Shown here in pieces: positions 25,817 to 34,118 of a stretch of DNA of 64,000 nucleotides. The notes under the pieces were generated by a model. It was not told where the DNA came from. It was given only the letters and a program-made list of their open reading frames with translations, and ran no database searches. Each line of letters starts with the position of its first letter. Within the stretch, counting starts at the first letter, position 1. The position numbers and the translations under genes were made by a program. The DNA comes from Pseudomonas kermanshahensis (GTDB taxonomy: Bacteria; Pseudomonadota; Gammaproteobacteria; Pseudomonadales; Pseudomonadaceae). Where the stretch lies: the NCBI RefSeq assembly GCF_014269205.2, contig NZ_JABWRY020000001.1, positions 3,534,001 to 3,598,000 on the forward strand, read 5' to 3'.

Positions 25817-26881
25817 ATGAGCACACCCCTCGATACCCTTTGGTACACCCGCTGTCCAGTCCCCACCGGCCTGGGCATCGCCGTGCAGCAAGGCTGGCTG
25901 CAGGATGACCTGGCCAGCCTTGGCACCCAGGTACAATCCCTGCGCGAAGCCGACCAGCAGGCCGTGCGCGAATCGCACTTCGACCACAGCCTGCTCAACT
26001 CGGTCCGCCACGGTGGCAGCATCCCGGCCATCTGGGCCCGCGCGCAAGGCCGCGAAACCCGTGTGATCGGCCTGTCGTGGGCCGATGAAGCGCAGTTGAT
26101 CCTGACCCGCCCGGACAGCGGCATCCACACGGTCAAGGACCTCAAGGGCCGGCGCTTCGGCCTGCCCGACTGGGCCTCGGCGCAGATCGACTTCACCCGC
26201 GCACAAGCCCTGCGCGGGCTGGAAAACGCCCTGAAACTCGAAGGCCTGCAAGTGGGCGACGTCGCGCTGGTCAACTACCGCTACGACGGCACCTTCAGCG
26301 ACCGCCCAGTGCGCAATGTGGCGGGTACACCGGTGTCCAGCACGCAAAGCGAAGGCCGCAACCTGGAGTTGGCCGGGCTGTTGCGCGGCGAGGTCGATGC
26401 GATCTTTCTCAAGGGCGCGAGCGCCGTGCAACTGGCCCATGCCTTTGCCCTGCACACGGTCATAGACACCGGCAGCCACCCCGACCCGTTGATCCGCAGC
26501 AACAACGGCACGCCGCGCACCCTCGCCGTGGACAGCCACCTGTTGGCGCAACACCCGCAGGTGGTGCGCACCCTGCTCTCGTCCGTACTGCGCGCCGAAC
26601 GCTGGGCCCATCAACACCCGGACGAAACCCGCCGCTACCTGGCCCGTGAAACCAACAGCAGCGAATACTGGGTCACGGTCGCGTACGGCGCCGATGCCCA
26701 CCTGCGCCTAAGCACCCGCCTGGATGACCAGGCTATCGACGCCCTGCAGGATTTTGTCGAATTTCTCAAACGCTGGCGCTTCATCCCCAACCGGTTCGAG
26801 GTACGTGACTGGATCGCCCGCCAACCCCTGGACCACTTGCTGGCCCCCACTCCCCTGGACAGGAAGCCCGTTACCCCATGA
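25817..26881 (+). CDS. DszB-like sulfinate desulfinase
   Basis: 354-aa cytoplasmic binding-protein-fold enzyme, no signal peptide. The full DszB-type triad is present: Cys13 in YTRCPVPTG, His54 and Arg64 in SHFDHSLLNSVRHGG. Conserved later segments: DFTRAQALRGLENALKLEGL and DTGSHPDPLIRSNNGTPRTL. It lies 18 nt after the monooxygenase stop, and its stop overlaps the next gene by 4 nt (ATGA). Close paralogue of the 26878 protein, more distant from the 17768 one. Predicted to release sulfite from an organic sulfinate; the organic part is unknown. Confidence 0.78.
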   Translation: MSTPLDTLWYTRCPVPTGLGIAVQQGWLQDDLASLGTQVQSLREADQQAVRESHFDHSLLNSVRHGGSIPAIWARAQGRETRVIGLSWADEAQLILTRPDSGIHTVKDLKGRRFGLPDWASAQIDFTRAQALRGLENALKLEGLQVGDVALVNYRYDGTFSDRPVRNVAGTPVSSTQSEGRNLELAGLLRGEVDAIFLKGASAVQLAHAFALHTVIDTGSHPDPLIRSNNGTPRTLAVDSHLLAQHPQVVRTLLSSVLRAERWAHQHPDETRRYLARETNSSEYWVTVAYGADAHLRLSTRLDDQAIDALQDFVEFLKRWRFIPNRFEVRDWIARQPLDHLLAPTPLDRKPVTP

Positions 26882-27936
26882 CCAAGCCATTGGAAACGCT
26901 CTGGTACACCCACAGCCCTGTGCCCACCGGGCTCGGCATCGCCGTGCAATCCGGGCGCCTGGCCGAGGCCTTTGCGCCGTTCGGCACCAACATCCAGTCA
27001 TTGCGCGAATCCAGCGAACGGGAAGTGCGCGAAGCCCACTACGACCACCACCTGCAGAACTCAGTACGCCACGGCGGCAACATCCCAGCAATCTGGGCCT
27101 ACGCCAGTGGTGTCGAGACCCGCGTGCTGGGGTTGTCGTGGAGCGATGAAGTGCAACTGATCCTGACCACCGAAGAAAGCGGTGTGCGCAGTATCCGCGA
27201 CCTGAAAAACCGCCGCTTCGGCTTGCCCAAGTGGGCCAACGTGCAGATCGATTTCACCCGCGCCCAGGCCCTGCGCGGGCTGGAAAACGCGCTGAAGCTC
27301 GAAGGCTTGAGCGTGGCGGATGTCGAACTGGTCGACTACCCCTACGGCGGTACCTACAGCGACGACGCCAAGCAGCACCTGTATGGCGCCGAAGTGAGCC
27401 TGGACACCAGCCGTTTCAGCCGCCGCAACAACGAACTGATCGGCCTGCTGCGCGGCGACATCGACGCGATCTTCCTCAAGGGCGCCCATGCGGTGCACCT
27501 GGCCCACGAGTTTGGCCTGCGTGTAGTCGTCGATACCGGCAGCCACCCCGACCCGCTGATCCGCAGCAACAACGGCACACCGCGCACCTTGACCGTGGAC
27601 CGGCATTTGCTGGAAGAGCACTTCGATGCCAGCCGTACACTGGTCGACACGGTGTTGCGCACCGAGCAGTGGGCGTGGGCCAACCCGGAAGAGACCCGGC
27701 GCTTCCTTGCCCGTGAGCTGAACACCAGCGAGTACTGGGTGGCCGCGGCTTATGGCGACGATGCCCACCGGCGCTTGCGCACGACCCTGGACAGCCGCTC
27801 GATCGATGCGCTGCAGGACTTTACCGAGTTCCTGTTCAGGTGGGGGTTCATACCGCGCCGGTTCGATGTGCGGGAGTGGATCGACTTCAGCGTGCTGGAG
27901 CGTGTGATCGGCTCGACTTCGCGGTTGGCTGTGTGA
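26878..27936 (+). CDS. DszB-like paralogue with the catalytic Cys replaced by Ser
   Basis: 352-aa protein colinear with the upstream paralogue (long identical runs such as DFTRAQALRGLENALKLEGL). His54 and Arg64 of the triad are kept (AHYDHHLQNSVRHGG), but the nucleophile position reads YTHSPVPTG: Ser13 (codon AGC) instead of Cys. In DszB the equivalent Cys27Ser protein is inactive. The gene looks healthy (no frameshift, coupled by ATGA), so a non-catalytic partner, a sulfur-ligand sensor or carrier, or a different reaction is likely rather than decay. Confidence 0.78.
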   Translation: MTKPLETLWYTHSPVPTGLGIAVQSGRLAEAFAPFGTNIQSLRESSEREVREAHYDHHLQNSVRHGGNIPAIWAYASGVETRVLGLSWSDEVQLILTTEESGVRSIRDLKNRRFGLPKWANVQIDFTRAQALRGLENALKLEGLSVADVELVDYPYGGTYSDDAKQHLYGAEVSLDTSRFSRRNNELIGLLRGDIDAIFLKGAHAVHLAHEFGLRVVVDTGSHPDPLIRSNNGTPRTLTVDRHLLEEHFDASRTLVDTVLRTEQWAWANPEETRRFLARELNTSEYWVAAAYGDDAHRRLRTTLDSRSIDALQDFTEFLFRWGFIPRRFDVREWIDFSVLERVIGSTSRLAV

Positions 27937-27949
27937 CCCTGGGGGCGCT

Positions 27950-28060
27950 ATGCGCCCCATTCGCGGGACCAGCCCGCTCCCACAGGTGCGGCGCTAGCCT
28001 TGGAGGCTACACAGTTCGGGTGGGAGCCGGCTTGCCGGCGATAGGGCCGCAACGCGGCCC
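27950..28060. repeat. REP doublet (BIME-like), copy A
   Basis: GGGGGCGCTATGCGCCCC hairpin, then two REP cores in inverted orientation around a ~45-bp spacer (GCGGCGCTAGCCTTGGAGGC). The spacer recurs in inverse orientation at 33031-33081, on the other side of the two TonB genes. It lies just after the DszB-like gene and may end that transcript. Confidence 0.8.
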
Positions 28061-28080
28061 CAACACGCTCAACCAAACGC

Positions 28081-28093
28081 TGCTGCCCCAGCA
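28081..28093. promoter_or_regulatory. Palindrome TGCTGCCCCAGCA (operon 28240)
   Basis: TGCTG-N3-CAGCA, part of a 17-bp palindrome (GCTGCTG-CCC-CAGCAGC), 88 bp upstream of the -24 element. An additional half-site TGCTG lies at 28113-28117. Confidence 0.6.
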
Positions 28094-28162
28094 GCACCCG
28101 CCAAGCACCCCACTGCTGCCCTACCGGCAACAGCCCCCTAAAAAACCAATTAAATTCATATA

Positions 28163-28175
28163 ATTCAAAAACTTA
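28163..28175. promoter_or_regulatory. IHF-like site between palindrome and promoter
   Basis: ATTCAAAAACTTA fits WATCAA-N4-TTR with one mismatch, inside an AT-rich run (28139-28180) between the palindrome and the sigma54 promoter. This is the usual place for IHF bending in such promoters. Confidence 0.4.
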
Positions 28176-28181
28176 CAAACA

Positions 28182-28197
28182 TGGCACAGTCCCTGCT
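28182..28197 (+). promoter_or_regulatory. Sigma54 promoter, TGGCACAGTCCCTGCT
   Basis: Full TGGCAC at -24, CTGCT at -12, GG and GC 10 nt apart. The -12 GC is 44 nt before the ATG of the TonB gene. Confidence 0.75.
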
Positions 28198-28239
28198 CTA
28201 GCTCTCCCCAACAACGCTTTACATACGGGGAGATTCACC

Positions 28240-30483
28240 ATGCACCAGCTCCACCCACTGGCCCGCCAGATCAGCCTCGCGCTGCTGCTGGCCGGCACCG
28301 GCGGCCAGGCCGTCGCCGCCAACGAAGACGCCAAGACCGAGCCCGCCCTGGAAACCGTCACCGTCACGGCCCAGCACCGCGAGCAGACCCTGCAGGAAGT
28401 CCCGGTCGCCGTGTCGGCGATCAAGGGCACCAGCATCACTGCCGACGGCGTGCGCTCGATGGGCGACATCACCACCTTCGTGCCCAACGCCTCGGCCAAG
28501 AACCCCGACGGCGATGGCCGGCCGCGGTGGTACATCCGTGGCCTGGGCACCGGTGACACCGGCGCCGCGACGGTCTACCCAGTGGGCATCTACGCCGACG
28601 ACGTCTACCTCAATGCACCGATCGCCGGCGGCGGCCCGCTGTTCGACCTCGAACGCATCGAGATCCTGCGCGGGCCGCAGGGCACCCTGTATGGCAAGAA
28701 CACCACGGCGGGCGCGGTCAACGTGATCTCGAAGAAGCCGACCTTCGACACCGACGGCTACGGCACAGTCGGCGTCGGCAGCAAGAACGAACGGATCCTC
28801 ACCGGTGCCATCGGCGGCGCGCTGGTGGACGAAAAACTGGCCGGCCGGGTGTCGCTGTACTCCGAAGAACGCGATGGCTTCCAGCACAACGACTTCGACG
28901 GCAACACCTATGGCGACGTCAACAAGAAAGCCATCCGCCTGCAGTTCCTCGCCCAGCTCAACCCCGACCTGGACGCCTTGCTGAAGCTGCACAGCCGCCA
29001 GTTCAAGGGCGATGGCAGCAACGGCTCGCTGCCGGTGGGCCGCTACTACAACGTCGGTTACGAGCGCCCCAATGGCCGCGACATTTCGCTCAACGTCAAC
29101 GAGGACTACCGCCTCGACCACGACGGCGCGTCGCTGACCTTCAACTGGTACCTGGGCGACTACACCCTGACCTCGATCAGCGCCTACGACTACATCCGCA
29201 ACCGCTCGACCAGCGACGCCGACTACACCCCATACGAGGTCAACGGCGCGTCGATCACCGACAACAGCTACCGCCAGTGGTCGCAGGAGCTGCGCCTGGC
29301 ATCGCCGGAAGACCGCCCGCTGCACTGGCTGGCAGGCGCGCACTACTTCCATGAGGACCTCGACAGCGCGGCCCAGCGCATCGTCACCCCGGGCCCGACA
29401 CCCAACGGCACCGGTTCGAACCAGGTCGGCACCACCGCGTTCCGCGACCTGGGCTATGACCACCGCACCGACAGCTACGCGCTGTTTGGCAACCTCACCT
29501 ACGACTTCACCGATGACTTCAGCGTGACGGGTGGCCTGCGCTGGACCCAGGAGAAAAAAGACATCGACCTGGACCTGACCCAGTTGACCCGCACCACCGC
29601 CAACGGCCCGCTGATCCCGCTGGCAGGCGTGGGCACCAACGGCAATCGCCAGGAAGACAAGACTTGGGAAGCCTGGACTTACGACCTGACCCCCGAGTAC
29701 CGCATCAACGACAACCTGCGGGTGTTCTTCCGCTATGCCCATGGCTTCCGCTCTGGTGGCTTCAACACAGGGCTATCGACCAGCCTTGCACAGCTGACCA
29801 CGGTGGACCCGGAAGAGCTGGATGCCTACGAGTTGGGCCTGAAATCCGAGTGGTTCGACCGCCGCCTGACGGTTAACGCCAACGTCTTCTACTACGACTA
29901 CAAGGACATTCAGGTGAACCTGCTGACGGTCAACAACGGCGTGCTCACCACCGCCTTGACCAACGGCGCCAAGGGCAAGGTAAAAGGGGCGGAGCTGGAG
30001 ATCGAAGGCCAGCCGACCGACCGCCTGCACGTGCGTGCGGCGGTGTCCTTCCTCGACACCGAATACACCGACTTCAAGAACACCAACCCCACCACTGGCG
30101 CGGTGACCGGCGACTACAGCGGCAACAGCTTCGTGCGCTCGCCACGCAACGTGGTGTCGCTGGGTGCCGACTACACCTTTCCGTTGCAGGTCGGCGGCAA
30201 GCTGGTAGCCGGCGGCGACGTGAGTTTCCGCGACAAGGAATACTTCCTTGCCGACCGCCAGAGCAGCGCTGACGAAACCCTCAGCCAGCCCCACTACACC
30301 CTGGCCAACGCCCGCCTGACCTGGTTCAGCCCCGACGACAAGCTGAGCGTGACCGGCTTCGTCAACAACCTCACCGACCGCCGCTACCAGGTGCATGGCC
30401 GGCCTAACGGGACTGCCGGGCAGTACGTGATCACCTATGGCGACCCACGCACGGTCGGGCTGAGTGTCACCAGCCGCTTCTGA
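28240..30483 (+). CDS. TonB-dependent outer-membrane receptor
   Basis: 747-aa receptor. The signal peptide ends near GQAVAA before NEDAK, and the TonB box is ETVTVTAQ (about residues 39-46). The plug carries RWYIRGLGTGDTG and LRGPQGTLYGKNTTAG; the barrel ends in Phe (SVTSRF). Similar receptors of this subgroup (IPR000531/plug type with GTLYGKNTTAG) often take up varied organic nutrients rather than siderophores. GGGGAG precedes the ATG. Its sigma54 promoter and palindrome place it under the same control as the sulfur enzymes, so organosulfur uptake is the likely job (inference). Confidence 0.9.
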   Translation: MHQLHPLARQISLALLLAGTGGQAVAANEDAKTEPALETVTVTAQHREQTLQEVPVAVSAIKGTSITADGVRSMGDITTFVPNASAKNPDGDGRPRWYIRGLGTGDTGAATVYPVGIYADDVYLNAPIAGGGPLFDLERIEILRGPQGTLYGKNTTAGAVNVISKKPTFDTDGYGTVGVGSKNERILTGAIGGALVDEKLAGRVSLYSEERDGFQHNDFDGNTYGDVNKKAIRLQFLAQLNPDLDALLKLHSRQFKGDGSNGSLPVGRYYNVGYERPNGRDISLNVNEDYRLDHDGASLTFNWYLGDYTLTSISAYDYIRNRSTSDADYTPYEVNGASITDNSYRQWSQELRLASPEDRPLHWLAGAHYFHEDLDSAAQRIVTPGPTPNGTGSNQVGTTAFRDLGYDHRTDSYALFGNLTYDFTDDFSVTGGLRWTQEKKDIDLDLTQLTRTTANGPLIPLAGVGTNGNRQEDKTWEAWTYDLTPEYRINDNLRVFFRYAHGFRSGGFNTGLSTSLAQLTTVDPEELDAYELGLKSEWFDRRLTVNANVFYYDYKDIQVNLLTVNNGVLTTALTNGAKGKVKGAELEIEGQPTDRLHVRAAVSFLDTEYTDFKNTNPTTGAVTGDYSGNSFVRSPRNVVSLGADYTFPLQVGGKLVAGGDVSFRDKEYFLADRQSSADETLSQPHYTLANARLTWFSPDDKLSVTGFVNNLTDRRYQVHGRPNGTAGQYVITYGDPRTVGLSVTSRF

Positions 30484-30494
30484 TTTTTCTGCCT

Positions 30495-30517
30495 TTGGGG
30501 CTGCTGTGCAGCCCCAA
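30495..30517 (+). terminator. Perfect hairpin between the two TonB genes
   Basis: TTGGGGCTGC / GCAGCCCCAA, 10-bp stem with a 3-nt loop, 12 nt after the stop of the first TonB gene. No T-run follows, so it is more likely an attenuating or mRNA-stabilising hairpin than a full terminator. Confidence 0.55.
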
Positions 30518-30547
30518 GGCACCCACGCCTTCTAAAAGGACATCCCC

Positions 30548-32995
30548 ATGCCCCACCACACCCCCTTGGCCAGCGCCATCGCCCTGGCCATCGGCAGCCT
30601 TGCCGTGCCCGCATTCGCCGCCGAACCCGCCACCAACCTCGACACCGTGGTCGTGGTCGGCACCCACCGCAGCGACGTCACCGCCCTGCAAAGCGCTGCG
30701 CCCGTCGACGTCCTGAGTGGCGAAAAACTGCAGGAAACCGGCGCCAGCGACCTGTCCGCCGCGCTCACGGCCTTGTCACCGTCGTTCAGCTTCCCGCAAT
30801 CGCCACAAGGCGCCTTTGCCGGCTCCATCGCCCAGGGCGCCTCGCTGCGCGGCCTGGCTTCCGACCAGGTGCTGGTGCTGGTCAACGGCAAACGCCGCCA
30901 CACCAGCGCCAACGTTACCCGCCAAGGCCTGGTCAACGCCCGCGGCGCGGCGGCAGTGGACCTCAGCTTGATCCCGCTGTCGGCCATCGAGCGGGTAGAG
31001 ATCCTGCGCGATGGCGCCGCCGCCCAATACGGTTCGGACGCCATCGCCGGGGTGATCAACATCGTCCTCAAGGAACGCGACGACGGCGGCAACGCCGGCT
31101 ACCGCTTCGGCGGCTACAAGAAAGGCGATGGCCTGCAACGCAAGCTCAGTGGCTGGAAAGGCTTTACCCTGCCCAACGACGGCTTCCTTACCCTGGCCTT
31201 CGACGCTGGCAGCCAGGACCCAGCCAGCGACACGCGCGACGACAACCGCCTGTTCTATCCCGGCTCGACCAGCATCGACACCCCGCGTGAGCAGAACAAC
31301 CGCTACCGCAACTGGCGCTGGGGCTCGGGCAACGTCTCGGACCAGTACAACTTCACCGCCAACGCCGAGATGGGCCTGAGCGAGGGCCTTAGCGCTTATG
31401 GCTTCGCCACCTACGCGCACAAGAACACCGACGCCGAGAACTTTTTCGACCCGCCCACCACCCTGCGTAACAACTACGGCAGCGTGGCGCTGGCGCGCTA
31501 CCCCGACGGCCGCTTGCCAATAACCCGCTATGGCCTGGAAGACTTCGCCGTCACCAGTGGCCTGCGCCTGGAGAATGAAGCACTGGGCAATTTCGACCTG
31601 GCGCTGAACTACGGCAACAACCGCGTCGACTCCACCGACCGCGACGCCATCAACCCCAGCTGGGGCACCGCCAGCCCCTCGACCATCTACACCGGCCGGC
31701 GCGAAGCCGACCAGACCAACCTGACCCTGGACTGGACACGCGACTTCGCCAACGACTGGCTGTTCAAGCCACTGACCGTTTCAGCAGGGCTGGCCTGGCG
31801 CCAGGAGAACTTCGACCTGACCGAGGGTGACGCCGCCGGCTGGTCCAACGGGCCGCTGTTCAACACCGTCGACCCGGTTTCTGGCCGGCGTATTCCCGGT
31901 TATTACTCGGGCATCACCCAGGTCGATGCCGTCTCGCTCGACCGCCGGGTGATCGGCGCCTACTTGGATGTCGAAGCCCAGTTCACCGAGAAATTCCAGG
32001 CCGGCGTGGCGGTACGTAGCGAGCACTACTCGGACTTTGGCGACACCACCAACGGCAAACTGTCGCTGCGCTATGACTTCACACCCGAAATCGCCGCCCG
32101 GGCCAGCGCCAGCACCGGCTACCGCGCGCCTTCACTGGTGCAGAGCGGGTTGTCCTCGTTCAGCGTGCAGGTGGTGGAGCAACCGCCGGGCAGTGGCAAC
32201 TGGGTCGAGGTGCAACAGCGCACCCTGCGAGCCGACAGCCCGGAAGCGGCGCTGTTGGGTGGCAAGTCGCTCAAGCCCGAAGAGTCGACCAACTTCTCCG
32301 TGGGCCTGGTCTGGCGCCCGCTGCCCAACGCTTCGGTGACGCTGGATGCCTACCGCATCGACATCGACAACCGCATCACCTTGTCCGACCAGTTGCCGTC
32401 GTCAGTGGTCACGCCGATTTTTGCCGGCACGCCCTACGCCAATATCCAGAGTGCGGCGTTCTACACCAACATCGCCGACACCCGCACGGATGGCTTCGAG
32501 CTGGCCGGCCACTACCAGCTAGAGCTGGGCGGTTGGGGCCGGCTGGACTTCAACGGCGGCTATGCGCGCAACAACACCCGTATCACCGGGCTGGACGACG
32601 TGGGCAGCATCCCCGGCAACCAGATCATCGGCCGCAACACCCAAGGCCTGATCGAGGACGGTACGCCCAAGGACAAACTGACCCTGAGCGCCAACTGGCT
32701 GTATGACGGCTGGAGCGTCACCGTGGCCCAACGCCGTTATGGCGAATGGCAGAGCCGCAACGCCGCCAACCCGGCGCTGGACCAGACGTTTGCGGCGCAG
32801 TGGGTGACCGACCTGGATGTGTCGTACCGCTTCGACCTGGGACTGACCTTGTCGGCGGGCGCGATCAACCTGTTCGACAGCCACCCAGACAAGCTCGAAG
32901 GCGCGCAGCTGTATGGGGTGCCGAAGTATTCCATCACCAGCCCCGAGGGAGCGCAGGGGGCGTTCTACTACACCAGCGTCAGTTACGATTTCTGA
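30548..32995 (+). CDS. TonB-dependent outer-membrane receptor
   Basis: 815-aa receptor of the BtuB/CirA-like plug group. The signal peptide ends AFAAEPA; a TonB-box-like DTVVVVGTH follows. Plug motifs: ASLRGLASDQVLVLVNGKRR and LRDGAAAQYGSDAIAG; terminal Phe in SVSYDF. AAGGA lies 8 nt before the ATG. It follows the first TonB gene by 64 bp with only a hairpin between and has no promoter of its own that I can see, so it is probably co-transcribed. Two different plug types in tandem suggest two related ligands. Confidence 0.9.
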   Translation: MPHHTPLASAIALAIGSLAVPAFAAEPATNLDTVVVVGTHRSDVTALQSAAPVDVLSGEKLQETGASDLSAALTALSPSFSFPQSPQGAFAGSIAQGASLRGLASDQVLVLVNGKRRHTSANVTRQGLVNARGAAAVDLSLIPLSAIERVEILRDGAAAQYGSDAIAGVINIVLKERDDGGNAGYRFGGYKKGDGLQRKLSGWKGFTLPNDGFLTLAFDAGSQDPASDTRDDNRLFYPGSTSIDTPREQNNRYRNWRWGSGNVSDQYNFTANAEMGLSEGLSAYGFATYAHKNTDAENFFDPPTTLRNNYGSVALARYPDGRLPITRYGLEDFAVTSGLRLENEALGNFDLALNYGNNRVDSTDRDAINPSWGTASPSTIYTGRREADQTNLTLDWTRDFANDWLFKPLTVSAGLAWRQENFDLTEGDAAGWSNGPLFNTVDPVSGRRIPGYYSGITQVDAVSLDRRVIGAYLDVEAQFTEKFQAGVAVRSEHYSDFGDTTNGKLSLRYDFTPEIAARASASTGYRAPSLVQSGLSSFSVQVVEQPPGSGNWVEVQQRTLRADSPEAALLGGKSLKPEESTNFSVGLVWRPLPNASVTLDAYRIDIDNRITLSDQLPSSVVTPIFAGTPYANIQSAAFYTNIADTRTDGFELAGHYQLELGGWGRLDFNGGYARNNTRITGLDDVGSIPGNQIIGRNTQGLIEDGTPKDKLTLSANWLYDGWSVTVAQRRYGEWQSRNAANPALDQTFAAQWVTDLDVSYRFDLGLTLSAGAINLFDSHPDKLEGAQLYGVPKYSITSPEGAQGAFYYTSVSYDF

Positions 32996-33012
32996 TCAGC
33001 GACCGCGCTGGC

Positions 33013-33105
33013 ATCTTCGCGGGCAAGCCCGCTCCCACCCGAACCGTGTAGCCTCCAAAGCTAGCGCCGCACCTGTGGGAGCTGGCTTGCCAGCGATGAG
33101 GCCAG
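33013..33105. repeat. REP doublet (BIME-like), copy B (inverted relative to copy A)
   Basis: REP core, ~45-bp spacer (GTGTAGCCTCCAAAGCTAGC), inverted REP core. The 33031-33081 part is the reverse complement of the copy at 27950-28060 with two or three differences. Together they bracket the TonB pair. Confidence 0.8.
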
Positions 33106-33173
33106 AACAAGCACCACAAGACAGTTGCTCTCACAGGGTCAGCAACTCGCTTGCGATCTTTGTACTCTGCGTA

Positions 33174-33201
33174 CTTGTGGGAGCGGGCTTGCCCGCGAAG
33201 A
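33174..33201. repeat. Single REP core
   Basis: CTTGTGGGAGCGGGCTTGCCCGCGAAG, a lone REP element upstream of the importer-core operon. Confidence 0.75.
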
Positions 33202-33228
33202 AGCCAGAACGTAGTGCTGACGACCTGC

Positions 33229-33260
33229 TGCTGGAGCAGCAGCCCTGTGCTGCTCCAGCA
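33229..33260. promoter_or_regulatory. Two TGCTG-N3-CAGCA palindromes (operon 33356)
   Basis: TGCTGGAGCAGCA at 33229-33241 (inside an 18-bp palindrome 33225-33242) and TGCTGCTCCAGCA at 33248-33260, 19 bp apart centre to centre (about two helix turns). They end 42 bp before the -24 element. This is the clearest tandem arrangement of the motif in the window. Confidence 0.65.
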
Positions 33261-33302
33261 TCACCTCCTTTTCATCCCCCGTATTTCCGGGCCTTCAGCG
33301 CC

Positions 33303-33318
33303 TGGCACAGCTCTTGCG
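33303..33318 (+). promoter_or_regulatory. Sigma54 promoter, TGGCACAGCTCTTGCG
   Basis: Near-perfect TGGCAC at -24 and TTGC at -12 with GG-N10-GC. The -12 GC is 39 nt before the ATG at 33356. Confidence 0.8.
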
Positions 33319-33355
33319 ATAGCCCTTTGTATCGTCTGCTCCCCCAAGGCCCGCC

Positions 33356-34108
33356 ATGCGCTTGCTCTCGCCCCTCTCCTGGTTGATCTCACCTGCAGCC
33401 CTGCTCGCACTCTGGGCCGTGCTGGCCAACGCTGGGCTGTTCCCTGTCAACCTGCTGGTGCCACCGCTGGAGGTCTGGCACAGCTTCACCGAACTGCTGG
33501 CCACCGGCGAGCTGCAGGAGCACCTATCCGGCAGCCTTTCGCGTCTGGCCCTGGGCTTTGTCGGCGGCGCGCTCGGCGGCCTGGCATTCGGCACGGCACT
33601 GGCCTTGTCATACACCGTGGAGGCCTACTGCGCACCGCTGTTTCACACGCTTCGCCAAGTGCCCAGCATCGCCTTGATCCCGATGTTCGTGCTGCTGTTT
33701 GGCGTCGATGAAACCTTCAAGATCGTCATCGTCGCCAAGACCGCGTTCTTCCCCGTGGCCTTGGCCACCTGTGAAGGGGTACGCGCGATCCCGCGCAGTC
33801 ACTTCGAGGTCGCAGCGGTGTACCGCCTGCGCTGGACCACGTTGGTCGGCCGTATTGCCCTGCCCGCTGCCGTGCCCGCGATCGTCACCGGCCTGCGCGT
33901 GGCGTTGACCCGCGCCTGGGTGGTACTGGTGGCCTGCGAGCTGCTGGCCGCCGACAGCGGGCTGGGGCAGATGATCGAAATGGGCCGGCAGATGCTGCGT
34001 ATCGATGTCGTGATGGTCGGGGTGGTGATCACCGGTGTGATCGGCTTCACCCTGGATTTTGCCCTGCGCCGCGTGGAGCGGCGCTTGTCTGGCTGGCAAA
34101 GCCGCTGA
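33356..34108 (+). CDS. SsuC/TauC-type ABC permease
   Basis: 250-aa inner-membrane permease of the nitrate/sulfonate/taurine importer class. Five or six helices; typical LRQVPSIALIPMFVLLFGVDETFKI segment and ATPase-contact region EVAAVYRLRWTTLVGRIALPAAVP. First gene of a three-gene importer core with the permease at 34119 and the ATPase at 34886. No binding protein in this operon; the SsuA-like protein at 1085 is the likely partner because it has the same type of promoter. Confidence 0.9.
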   Translation: MRLLSPLSWLISPAALLALWAVLANAGLFPVNLLVPPLEVWHSFTELLATGELQEHLSGSLSRLALGFVGGALGGLAFGTALALSYTVEAYCAPLFHTLRQVPSIALIPMFVLLFGVDETFKIVIVAKTAFFPVALATCEGVRAIPRSHFEVAAVYRLRWTTLVGRIALPAAVPAIVTGLRVALTRAWVVLVACELLAADSGLGQMIEMGRQMLRIDVVMVGVVITGVIGFTLDFALRRVERRLSGWQSR

Positions 34109-34118
34109 GGAGGCAGTA

